Source: Sclerodactyla briareus (taxonomy: Eukaryota > Echinodermata > Holothuroidea > Dendrochirotida > Sclerodactylidae). From it: 64,000 nt of DNA. The notes beneath the pieces are model-generated. The model did not search any database. It saw nothing but the letters and a program-made list of their open reading frames with translations, and was not told where the DNA came from. The stretch's first letter is position 1. Each line of letters opens with the position of its first letter. The position numbers and the translations under genes are program-made. The stretch is from assembly GCA_026419785.1 (NCBI GenBank), contig JAODTK010002499.1, positions 124,001-188,000 on the forward strand, written 5' to 3'. Below are positions 44,720 through 54,940 of the stretch, one piece after another.

Positions 44720-45060
44720 ATATAATAACAAATAATTAATATCTCAGTGCTATATAGCGCCTTTCCACCGGGAAGTGCTCCAAAGCGCTTCACAGATATA
44801 ACCCTGTTCATCGGAACTGGTACGCACTCGACAAACCCGGAGAGTATGTGGCAGCAGCTAACACCGGCGCCGGTTGTACTCAAGTTCCACAGGTCCCCAA
44901 TAGCACCTGGGCCTGCGAGAGGCACGGATGAGTGGCCCATTGCCCAAGGACCCGACGGAAAAGCTGATCAAATGAGGTTCTAGTGGGGTTTCGACGTCAC
45001 AATCTATACGATCAAACGGTCGACGCTCTACGACTGAGTACAAACTCCCATGAAGAACAA
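44720..45060 (-). mobile_element. tRNA-derived SINE with CR1/L2-type tail, copy B
   Basis: Same element as 40190-40556. The minus-strand head ends near 45050, the body contains CCTTGGGCAATGGGCCAC, and the tail has AAGCGCTTTGGAGCACTTCC, TATATAGCACTGAGATATTA. The promoter-like boxes carry extra or missing single bases relative to copy A. Confidence 0.78.
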
Positions 45061-46257
45061 TGAGATTGAGAGACCACCGACTTGCATACGACAACATACA
45101 CATTCCGCGGCGAAACAACCACGACAATTAGCAGAAACACAATAAGATCACGCCAGGGACGTAGTGAACTACCGACATTTAACGCAACAGCACAGCCCCG
45201 CACTATGCTCCAGCGTGCGCTATGCGGAGTAGCGAACAAACTGTTGCTGACTGTAATACGTCCGGTGCGTAGCCAGGATTTTTTCCAGCGGGGGGGGGGA
45301 TGGGGTGTGGGTTTCCAGCATTTATTCCAGCGGGAGGGTGAGGGGAGGTAAAGGGTGTTGGGGAGTGGAGGTGAAAGGGGTTTGGGGAGTGTGTCCCTTT
45401 CCTAGGGGGGCGGCATGTCAGCATCTAAGCATATAGGTTTGGCGCTGGGAACTCACCATCTAGTGTTGCACTGTAACCGTGAGCAGGATTAGTTAATTGT
45501 TGATGGGAGCTCAGCCAAGAACCTGAAATTCGATTTCTTGAATTTGTGGCAGGGTGTAGGGTCATAGGCAAAAACAACAACTTTTAGTGTTCCCTAGCGT
45601 GGTGGCATTAATTGAATGCAGACGGAGTATTAGCATGCCTCCCACCTCCGTGCCTGGGGGTGGGTCGTGTTTATCTTGCGACTTCATGGATTGAAACGCA
45701 AGGAAAATAATTCTCTCATTACGCATTAATCCGAACTATAGGTACTGCAACTTAAGTGTTGTTCTTAAGTAGGGGGTACACTACATTAGGATCTGCCTTC
45801 AGGAGGTGGACTTGAAGTAAGTCCTGTATGCTGAGTAGTGTAGGTCTACCATGATTCAAGTATCTGTGACTTTGGTGCCCGGTGACTCGAAGTGCTTTGA
45901 CTGTACTTAGGGCCTTCATTTATATAATGGTAGACTTGAGTAAATCGGTGCATGTGGGCATACACGTTTGGCGGACATTTCGTCTTCCCGGGCGTCGTGC
46001 TTGATAGTCTAACGTGTGACTTGGTAAGTCTGTCGTTTTTTCGTGCGACAAACTTGCAGGTCCGTGTCATAAGAATGCGCCGCACCAAATTGTTGGGGGC
46101 GAATTTGTTTAAGTTTGGAGTTGTTTAATGGTTGGGCTACACTATTGGTATGCACCAACCGAACTTTGTGATCTGGTTGTGCAGCCTTTTGTTAGGTTGG
46201 AGACTAGGTAACTAGATTGCAGTTTTCTGCTCTGAAGAGCGTCATCATGTATGCCGT

Positions 46258-46345
46258 TTAATATCTGTAAAGCGCTTTGACGCATGTCTTCGCGTGGAAA
46301 CGCGCTATTAAGACGAGATATCTATTATTATTATCAGACAATTGC
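46258..46345 (+). mobile_element. LINE/SINE 3' tail, unit B
   Basis: CTGTAAAGCGCTTTGACGC, then GGAAACGCGCTATTAAGACG and TATTATTATTAT. It is the counterpart of 41786-41885 and closer to the usual tail consensus. Confidence 0.6.
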
Positions 46346-47871
46346 AACGATTATTATGATAAGAAGAGGGTATGCACCTACCGTAGTGTTAGGGTAGGTG
46401 GCTCACGGGGAGGGGGGGGGGGGGGGTTCAAGTTGAGGGAAGGGGAAACATGTTTTTTCGCCTCGTCATTTTGTCGCTGATGAGCCAAGTGCGCTTTTTT
46501 GAGAGTCCAGTGCCCTTAGGAATGAGACCGACATCGCGCTTAGGGTTCATTGCGGTTATGATTGCTACGTATACCGCGTCGACTCCCGGAGACAGGTGCT
46601 TTTTTGAGGAATGCGTGTCACACTGTCTGCAGTACATTGGACTGCCTCGAATGGCCGACCCGGGGTTGTAATAGCGGCGAAGCAAAGGAGTCGCTGAGCT
46701 GTTGGACTCTAGTTTCCCCCATATTTCGCTCTCCAGTTCTTCTCTCTCTCTCTCCCTTGGGAAGGCCTCCCACTCCCCCCCCCCCCACGGTGGGATTTTT
46801 TTCCCATTTAGGCGGGGAGCATCAATTCCTTTTGGGTATGCGTTCACATTTACAACCCTCCGCGAGGGCCTGTGCACCGACAGTGAAACCATTTCCGAAC
46901 TAATCAGCGTAAGAAGAAAGAAAAGTCGAAAGATGGGGGGGGGGGTAGGTTGAAGCTCAAAGGAAATTTCTGACGAGCCTGTGACCACCCCGTTCAACGC
47001 ACCCATTGAAAGGCTCCTATTACCAGCACTGATGTGGCTTCCCGGGTGTATAAGTGCCTGCCATTTCAGCGCGGTCGTATCCTAGTCGCTGTATTTTGTG
47101 GGATAATAAAGATAAATGGGGTTTTACTCAACATCACAATAGTGCTTATGCGAAAGATTGTTGCTATATCTGGATACATTGCAATAGTAGTTTCGGAGTA
47201 ACACTCATACTGTAACATGTCGAACGAAATATTGACCCACATGTTATTAGTTTTCCTCCCTCCACATCACAAATGCATTGTGCCCCACCTTCCCAGAAAA
47301 AAAGATAGCCACGTGAAGAACAGAACCGTACTTAGCCGCACAAAGCTTACATACGTTTAGCGAACCTCTCCAACCTTTTTAATTTTTTCAACAAATGATG
47401 ATATCGTTCGTCATTCACGCTTTCACAAATGGGAATGATCAGCGACTTGAGTTGTTAAGTTTCTATTTTCTGCGGCAGATCTCTCAAGGTTTTAGTTCCA
47501 CGTCACGAGCGATACAGCTGTGCATTTTTAATCTCACGCAGCTTGATTATACTGAAAACGAATATACAGTACAATACCAATTCGACATATTCTACACGCG
47601 ACTTGAGTTGGAGGGGACCAGCAATAGTACCTGACTCTTCAGTGGGTTATGTTTATTGGTCGATACAGATAGAGAGAAAATATCTTTGCATAACCACTAA
47701 TCCATTTCCACAGAAGACACCCTGCCCCTTTGAAATACTTCATAGTGTTTTTTTTTTCTCACATCGAAATATAGTTCTCTTCTTTCGTCAATTGAACGCG
47801 GACGGATTAAGTGAGGATCACCTATGTTCCTTGTGTGAGATGTATACCCTACAACAAGGCCGAATGCGGCC

Positions 47872-48670
47872 AAAAATTCTTCTGGCTTTACTCGTTCTGT
47901 TACGTTAATCTTAAGCGGGATAACGACCTAGAAGTCTTACTCCACTATGTTCTACGGGCCACATATGAGAAAAAAATCTCTTTAACCACCTCCTTCTCCT
48001 CTTTCCCTGGAGAGCGCTTTCATTTTTGGAATAGCGCAATTATTCTTGAAGGGCGAACACATTTTACGGTCAATAAGACTTACTCCTAGTCATTTTGCAG
48101 CTCTCACTTCTTCCCTGACACGTTTAAGCGGACTAACGTACCTGGACACTCATGAGCGGTCTACGTTCCAGGCCACTAATGATATTGAGTCCCTCGGACT
48201 CGAGACGGGCAGGAATAATTTCTAGTATGTTAGAGTCCTTTTTATGATCGGGATAGGCAAATAACGCTAAACGAAGTCTTTATTATGAATTGAGAGAGGA
48301 GGAATAGGACGCTCAGGTCATTATGATGAACAGGGATAGTCGGGCTAACCGCAACTAAGTAATTATTATGCCTTCCGAAATAGACGAATATTAGAAAAGA
48401 AGTACGTTATTACGGCTGAGACTGTGCCATAAATGACTATATGAGTGAACTCATATCTACGGCACTGGACAAGCTACGGTAACACTATGCACTTGCCTTT
48501 GAATTTTGGCGCAAATTGGCGATCATGTTTCGATCCACTGTTTTTATTGGAGATAAACGAGCACATTTTCCTCATTATGTGGCTTGCAACATATGTGGAA
48601 TAATGACTTCTAGGTCGTTATTACGCTTAAGATTCACGTATCAGAACTAGTAAAGCCAGCATAATTTTTT
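47872..48670. mobile_element. Foldback element with minisatellite core, copy B
   Basis: The left arm CTGGCTTTACTCGTTCTG, then TTAATCTTAAGCGGGATAAC and CGACCTAGAAGTCTTACTCC, is mirrored by the right arm ending AAGATTCACGTATCAGAAC, TAGTAAAGCCAGCATAATTT. Arms extend slightly beyond those visible in copy A, to about 100 bp. The interior has the same AATAACG/CATTATG minisatellite words. Confidence 0.78.
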
Positions 48671-48849
48671 CCCTCCGGCGTTCCATGAGGCTCCTTATCG
48701 CCGCTGCACAGTATTTTATCCCTAGTGAGGAAGAGTCAGGAAGTACATATCTCATGAACGACCCGAAACCACAACCCCCCCAAAATGCCAACGATTCCCC
48801 AGAAACTACATCATTCGCCCACATTTTTTGAAGAATAATCAAGGGCGTT

Positions 48850-49200
48850 CTGAAGCATTCACACTACTAGACTAACAAACATTTTCCGGAATGCGATTCC
48901 ACTCGTTGATGACTCTCTGTAAAAGAAGTGTTTTCCGATATCCAATCTACAGCGAGTACCCCTCGCAGCTTGAGTGGTTTCAACGAGTAGTAGCCATCCC
49001 TGTAACTCACAAGTCATCGCACGCCGAACCATCAATTCGATGGACATTTTGAAGACCTTTTCAAATCACCACCCATCAATCACCAACCCCGCCCGCCTCA
49101 GCTCAATTGAGGTTAGCCCAAGACGCCTGATCCTTTTTGCCAGCGTACGATCTCCTCAGGCTACTAATTTTATAATCTCCTCAACCCTGTAAGTGTTTCG
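48850..49200 (-). pseudogene. LINE RT C-terminus, unit B
   Basis: Minus-strand frames contain KRIRRLGLTSIELRRARL, the RLxxLGLTTLExRRxRGD block of several non-LTR RTs. CRLDIGKHFFYRESSTSG follows, equivalent to RLDxRKxFFSQRVINEWN. The family is not the same as the CR1/L2-type fragments elsewhere in this window. Frame breaks are frequent. The fragment abuts the right arm of the foldback element. Confidence 0.72.
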
Positions 49201-49265
49201 GGGATATTATGGTTTTGGGGTGTAGCCACACCGCTCCGCCGCCGCCGCTGCCGCCGCCGCGCCTC

Positions 49266-50400
49266 CGAAACTTAGCGTTAGCGCAATAACTTTTTATCGC
49301 TTTATAAATATTTTCCGATCGATCTGAAACTTGGTAACAATGTCCGTCTATTAAAAAGCTGGAGGATTCGAAAGTGGGCGTCCAACTTGCTTTTTGCTGC
49401 CCTCTATTTTTGCAGGTTTTACGCGAAAAAACAGCAATTGGTCCGATATACATGACACTTGGGTGGGTGGGGGACAAAAATGTCCCGAAAAACATTACGG
49501 TGATTTGAAGGTTCCACCGAGGTCAAATTTGTCCTCCTTTTTTTACGAAAATAAGGGTTAATCCTGATTTCATGAACTTGATGATGGGGACAAAAGTGGG
49601 TCCGAAACATGACGGTAATTCCAAGGTCCCTAGAAGTCATTTCCGTTTTAATGCGAGATTTTCTACTTTGGGGTCATATTCGAACGAACGTGGAGATGTG
49701 ACCTAACTAATTTGGTCTTGACATCAGTTAGGGCATTTCACTGTCACCAGAGGTCAAATGGCCACAAACTTCAATGTGCCTTTCCTCCAGACTAGGGTCA
49801 ACAAGGCCATTTCTGCGGATAATACCGTCGCGTTTATATCCCGCCTTCACATGTCTAAGTTTTCTTGTTTTATTCCTTAATTTGATATTTGAATTGATAT
49901 TTTGCAATTTCAATTGTGAACCTGATTATTATGAATTTTCAGTAACGAAGGAAGACCGTTTTGGGCACGACGGTTATCTACGGACGACACTTCCTTCCCC
50001 TCCTATAGTCAGTATGACTAGACATTAACTTGCCGCTTTTTACACGGGAATACTGCAACTTCACTGCCGCCGCGATGCTGTCGATATTACTCGTCGAGGG
50101 CAGATCATGTTTTAGGGGTGCACCATTGATACCAAATTGCAAGAAACCCCGTTTTGACTACACACTCTCGAGCCGAACAGTCAGGCGCGCTGCTACCTAC
50201 CTCATGCGCAGATTTCCGCATCATGTGACAACATACGGGGCTGTCCACCTGCTGTGGATAGCCTGCAATACTTAGTGTGAGTCGATCGGTCGTAAAAGGC
50301 AAAGTCCAGCTAAATTAAAACTCATTTGGTGTTATATTGGTGAAGCAGAATAAATAAAAAATCATTCAAATATCCTTTGTTTCCAGGTTCATAGCATTTT
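49266..50400. other. Spacer between units B and C
   Basis: Unique in the window. AT-rich, with TTTATAAATATTTTCCGATC and GAGGTCAAAT-type words (49750) but no periodicity. The minus frame 49181-49495 is a readthrough of the CCG tract. No gene recognised. Confidence 0.45.
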
Positions 50401-51121
50401 GAGTACACTCATACTGTAACTGGTCGAACGAAAACATTGACCCCATGTTATTTTTTTCCTCCACATCACAACAATTTGCCCACCTTCCCAGAAAGAACTA
50501 CCACGTGAGAACAGGAACCTAACTTAGCCGCACAGACTTACAACGTTTACGACCTCTTCAAACCCTTTTAAATTAGTTTCAAAATGGAGATTTCGTTCGT
50601 CATTCACACGCACAAATGGGGGAATGATCGCGACTTGAGTCTGTGAAAGTTCCTATTTAACTGCGGCAATCTCTCAAGTTTATTTCCACTCACTAGCTAT
50701 AACAACATGTGCATCCTAATCTCACGCAGTGGATTAATACTTAAAACGAATATACAATACAATACAATATCGAATTCTATCACCCACATGAGCCGACTTG
50801 AAGTTTGGAGGGACGCCGAAATAGTTGACTCTTCGAGTCTTGTCCCGCATGAAATTTTTTTGTTTTTTGTATTTTTTGAAGAAAAAATATATGTGGGTAT
50901 TGTTTATTGTGTCTGCAAAGAAAGAGCTCTTACTGTAACAACGAACACCATTTTCCGGCAGAAGACAACCCTCACCCCAATTTAAATACTTCAATTGTGT
51001 TTTTTTTTTTTCTCAACATCGAATATAGTTTCTCTTTCCAATTGCAACCCTGCGGTGATTAATGGAGGATCACCTATGTTCCTTGTGTGAGAAATGTCTA
51101 CCATACACCAGCCCGAGCGCC

Positions 51122-51950
51122 AAAAATTATGCTGGCTTTACTCGTCTGATACGTGATCTAGGCGAATAACGCCGACCTAGAAGTCTTACTCCCCTATGTT
51201 CTAAGCACATATGAGAAAAAACCTCTTTACCTCCTCTTTCCCCGGGAGAGCGCTTCAATTTTTTGGAATAGCGCCAAATGTTCTTGGAATAGCGCCAATT
51301 ATTCTTGAATCCCGCCAATTTATTCTTGGAAGCGCCATTTTCAACGTGCATAAGGCTTACTCCTAGTCATTTTGCAGCTAGCACTTCTTCTGACACGTGT
51401 AAGCGGAATAACGACCTGGAACTCATTATGCTGTCTACGTTTCAGGTCACATAATGAGTAATTGAGTCATTATAATGGGATTCGAGAACGGGCGGAATAG
51501 TGAGTAATTAAGTCATTTTATGAATCGGATATGCAGAATAACGAGAAACCAAGTCTTTTATGAATGAGAGAGGAGGAATTAGGACCAGCTAAGTCATTAT
51601 GATGACCAGTGATAGGACCTGGATACTATTCGACTAAGTCACTTATATCTTCCGAAACTAGACAATAATGAGAAAAGAAGCCGTTATTACGGCATGAGAC
51701 TGTGGCAATAAAATGACTAATATATAGGAACCATTATTACTGAGCAACTGAACGGACGGTAAGCACTAATGACTTGCCTGAATTTTGGCGCAAAGGCGAT
51801 CATTTTCCGTCCACTGTTTTTATTGGAGATAAAATCGAGCAATTTTCTCATTATGTGGCTTGCAACATATGTGGAATAAAGGACTTCAGTCGTTATTTCC
51901 CGCTTAAGATTCACGTATGAGAACGAGTAAAGCCACATAAATATTTTTCC
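51122..51950. mobile_element. Foldback element with minisatellite core, copy C
   Basis: Left arm from AAAAATTATGCTGGCTTTAC; the right arm ends GAGAACGAGTAAAGCCACAT, AAATATTTTT. Arms and interior words match copies A and B. With three copies the arm consensus reads GGCTTTACTCGTTCTGATAC, then GTGAATCTTAAGCGGAATAA. Confidence 0.78.
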
Positions 51951-52099
51951 CATCCGGCGTTCCATAGGCTCCGCTATCGACGCGTGCACATTAGTTTAGT
52001 TTAGTGAGGAAGATTAGAAGGACATAGTCCTAATGAGCGACCCTGAAACACAAACCCCCAAAATGCAAACGAGTCAGAAACTACATAAGTCGCCCACAA

Positions 52100-52440
52100 T
52101 TTTTGAAGAAAAATCAGGGCGTTCTTTGAAGGCATTCACACTACTAGACATAACAACATTTTCCGGAAGGCTATTCCCCTCGTTGATGACTCTCTTGTGA
52201 CAAGAAGTGTTCCGAAGATCCAATCTAACAAGCGAGTACCCGATCTTGAAAATGGGCCACGGGAAGTAGCCACATTGGAAACCAAAGGAAGCTCATCGAC
52301 GGCAAACCTCACGTCTATGGACAATTTTGACGCCTGGTTCAATCACCCCGAACCCGCTGAACCCGCCGCAGCCTCGTTGAAGTAGCCCAAACCCGGAGTC
52401 TTCCGTAAAAAAAAACATGAATCTCCCAGGCTACAAATTT
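52100..52440 (-). pseudogene. LINE RT C-terminus, unit C
   Basis: The minus-strand frame reads VRLDLRNTSCHKRVINEGNS, then LPENVVMSSSVNAFKERPDF, a clear match to the RLDxRxxFFxxRVIxxWNxL PxxVVxSxSVNxFKxxLD end of a non-LTR RT. It is better preserved than the unit B copy here, while the preceding RLGLTSIE block is partly deleted. Confidence 0.78.
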
Positions 52441-52517
52441 ACTCCCCCCCGCAACACTGTAGTGTTCGGGGTATTATGGTTTTGAGGGTATAGCCGCTTC
52501 TCTGCCGCCGCCCTGTA

Positions 52518-53545
52518 TCCTATATGTTTTTTTGAAATATTTTATGTTGAGTTACATGAATGTTACGGAAAATTTTCCATACCATTTCAAAATGCTTGGA
52601 AAATATTTAAGAAACTTTTCAATTTCATTTCATTTTTATTCATTGTTTATCGCAAAAGATTAACATAACATAATATATGAATTTGTATAATTACTCTAAA
52701 AGACATACCAAGGGAAACGCACGAATTGTGCATATATGCACAAATGCGATGGGAAGGACACTAAAAAGCCCAATTAAGGCTTAACAAGGTAGTATACTCC
52801 CATAGTAAAGAAATAAAATTACGTCATACTGCATGAGTATTTACCACAGAAAAGAGAATTACAATAATTAATTAATTAATAGTCATTTGAGGTACTCAAT
52901 AATATTTTCGATCTAGTAGGGGCGCTGATGTAATTTTTTTTAATCCCCTCTTAAAGACGGCAAAGAAGGAACAAACCTTCGAGATTCTGGTAGGGAATTC
53001 GCACATTTTAGTCCGCACGTTACGTAACTATTGTCGAAATTACTGCGACAGTTTGAGTTGATATGCCTGATAAAACTCCTGGTTCTATATGAATGGGACT
53101 ATGGCTTGCTAAGAACAAAATCGTTAAATACAAGGTAGCAGTGTATTCCAGGCTTTGTAACTGAAACAAGCAACATGTAAATTTATGATATCTCTAACTT
53201 TAATTATTAACTTCCTCAATAGCTGGCTGGTATGCTCACGTGGTTCTGTATTGGCAATATGACGCACAATTCAGGAGTTACAGCAACACTAGGAACAAAA
53301 CGATAATATAATATACTTTACACGCTAAGCATAACTTACACCCGTGGTGGCGCAAATCTTTGCCACCAAAACCCTTTTTTAGAAACACTTTCAGAAATGT
53401 TTGGAAATGTTTTTCAAACGTTTCTTCAAAACGCTTTGTGAAACGTTTTGGAAACATCTCCTAACCTTTGGTTACTCGACAAAAAATGTTTTCGAACATT
53501 CAGCGAAACACACGTTAAATGTTTTCAAAACGTTTTCTTGTTTGT
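52518..53545. mobile_element. Longer inverted copy of the AAACGTTTT-ended MITE
   Basis: Reverse-complement similarity to 34655-35063 over both flanks: AACGCTTTGTGAAACGTTTT and TTTGCCACCAAAACCC at the right, CATGAATGTTACGGAAAATT at the left. An additional internal segment lies at about 52640-53270. The left terminus lacks the last 20-25 bases of the inverted end and joins directly to unit C. AT-rich with no coding frame. Confidence 0.68.
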
Positions 53546-54055
53546 AGGGATGGTCCAAATTAAACGGAGCAAAGGGCAATACGAACTGTTTTAAACACCG
53601 ACACGCCGTGCACTAAGCACATAACTACATGCACGCATGGGCAGACGGCCCGCGAACTTAGCGTGACTCGCCATTTCTTGTCTCGTTGTTTCAAAGTTCT
53701 CAGGTGGGCAAGTGCCTGTGTAACCATGGCACCGGCCAGCCGCTCGCGCTTCATGGGAAATCGAATCAGATAGGATAGTTTAGGACTGTCAGGTACATGA
53801 CAGTTTAATTTGGCTGTTGGGGTACCTGATCAGTTACTTAGCTCAGCCTTTTCAGTTTGTCGCCTCAACTTATACAAATATTGTTGTAATAAAAGTGGAG
53901 ATGGTTACTGAATTATGAATGAATATCATTGTCAAAAAATAATTATTGGGAATGGATCCCAAAACTGGGGGGGGGGGGGTGTTTCGTACAGGCACCCCTC
54001 CCATACACTCAAAAAAGTGGGTGGTAAATCCCCCGCAATCCCACCGCGATTCACC
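53546..54055. other. Unassigned DNA
   Basis: No gene. A 12-base G run lies at 53968-53979. The minus frame 53560-53754 shows no motif. Confidence 0.4.
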
Positions 54056-54057
54056 CA

Positions 54058-54180
54058 TGCGGAAGGATCAGGGTTTAGGATAGGGGGTAGGGTTGGGGTG
54101 TATGGTTATGGAATAGGGTTAACGAATAAGGGTCAGGGATGAGGGTCAGGATTAGGGAAAGGGGGTAAGGGTTACGAAAT
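54058..54180 (+). repeat. Degenerate TTAGGG-like patch
   Basis: Contains AGGGTTTAGGATAGGGGGTA, GGGTTGGGGTG, AATAGGGTTAACG, AGGGTCAGG and GATTAGGG. Words resemble the metazoan telomere repeat TTAGGG but without a regular 6-base phase. It could be a worn interstitial telomere patch or simple G-rich sequence. Confidence 0.45.
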
Positions 54181-54239
54181 CCATGAGCTCTGGTCGTTGA
54201 TCTCCACGAGTGTTCGGCTAGGTCACCAGGCGCGAGCCG

Positions 54240-54425
54240 GGGGGGGGGGCTTTGGGGCGACTGAGCACCCTGGATAAGAGAAGGAGAAAAGGGGGGGGAA
54301 AAGGGGGAAAGGAATGGAAAAGGGGAGGAGGAGAAAACAAGAAAAAGAGGGAGAGAGAGAGAGAGGGAGGGGGGGGGGGGAGGGAGAGAGGAAAGGAAAG
54401 AAAGGAGAAGAAAAAGTGAAAGGCG
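54240..54425 (+). repeat. Purine-rich low-complexity tract
   Basis: Almost uninterrupted G and A, including a GAGAGAGAGAGAGA block at about 54350-54364 and G runs of 9-12. The minus-strand frame 54223-54504 (proline, serine and phenylalanine rich) is a consequence. Confidence 0.85.
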
Positions 54426-54644
54426 ATGAGGAATAAGGGAGAGGGAAGGGTGTGGTCAAATCCGCAAAGAATGACTGTTTGGTGTCCGTATTAGTGATTG
54501 TCAACAGATGTCTCCGTTTTTTGACTTAAAGTTACTATGAAGTTGCATCCAGAATACGTCAACAAGCTAAAAGGAGCACTAGCCGAGGAACAGTATGACA
54601 CGAGTTTCAAGGAAATTTAATGTACTCTGTAGGAGGAAATATAT

Positions 54645-54782
54645 TCGAGATTTTACACCTGATGCGCCTATATTGCCCCTTTGGATGACGTTTGAGTAGC
54701 TTTCCACAAGTCGAACATTCCCCACTGGTTCATGGAACATTCTGACTGTTTAAGGGGAAAAAAAAGAATTGTTGACACACAG

Positions 54783-54829
<47 letters not shown>

Positions 54830-54840
54830 TAGATAGATAG

Positions 54841-54889
<49 letters not shown>

Positions 54890-54940
54890 TAGATAGAGGG
54901 ATGCCATCGATTCCTATAACTCAATCATCATAAGCTGTTT
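54645..54940 (-). repeat. Composite microsatellite-headed repeat, copy 4, truncated, inverted
   Basis: A GTAGGAGGAAATATATTC-type core remnant is followed by a CAAGTCGAACATTCCCCAC block, a long GATA/TAGA microsatellite at 54784-54896, then GAGGGATGCCATCGATTCC and TATAACTCAATC, corresponding to the conserved head in reverse complement. The core array is mostly missing. Confidence 0.75.

Larger units (their letters stand above)
44228..49265. repeat. Large repeat unit B, longer copy
   Basis: Colinear with unit A from 44228 to about 48640, then continues about 600 bp further than A does before ending in a CCGCCGCCG tract at 49233-49262. The extension carries a LINE C-terminus that is also present in unit C. 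Unit A lacks the extension because unit B begins there. Confidence 0.87.
50400..52516. repeat. Large repeat unit C, partial (2.1 kb)
   Basis: Matches unit B from about 47205 to 49262 (CATACTGTAAC, CCACGTGAGAACAGGAAC, the foldback element, the LINE C-terminus, then GTGTTCGGGGTATTATGGTT and GCCGCCGCC). It lacks the first 3 kb of the unit. A local extra repeat of AATAGCGCCAA at 51260-51300 is specific to this copy. Confidence 0.85.

Noticed and set aside
46428..47006. Longest open frame in the window (192 codons, minus strand) as a real gene
   Set aside because: The matching stretch of unit A (41996-42617, minus) is broken into several frames with many replacement changes. Only short words such as KHLSPG are shared, and the frame crosses G-run and CT-repeat tracts. 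This looks like chance openness in a repeat.
43453..51950. CRISPR-like or clustered direct-repeat array
   Set aside because: The internal words are imperfect, spacing is irregular and they lie within inverted arms in eukaryotic DNA; a minisatellite core explains them.
34655..53545. A single giant transposon with the inverted MITE copies as its terminal repeats
   Set aside because: The two copies differ by a large internal segment, lie inside unrelated flanks, and no polymerase, integrase or capsid-like frame is found between them. Two independent MITE insertions are simpler.
54223..54504. 93-codon proline- and serine-rich minus-strand protein
   Set aside because: It is the reverse reading of a G/A low-complexity tract.
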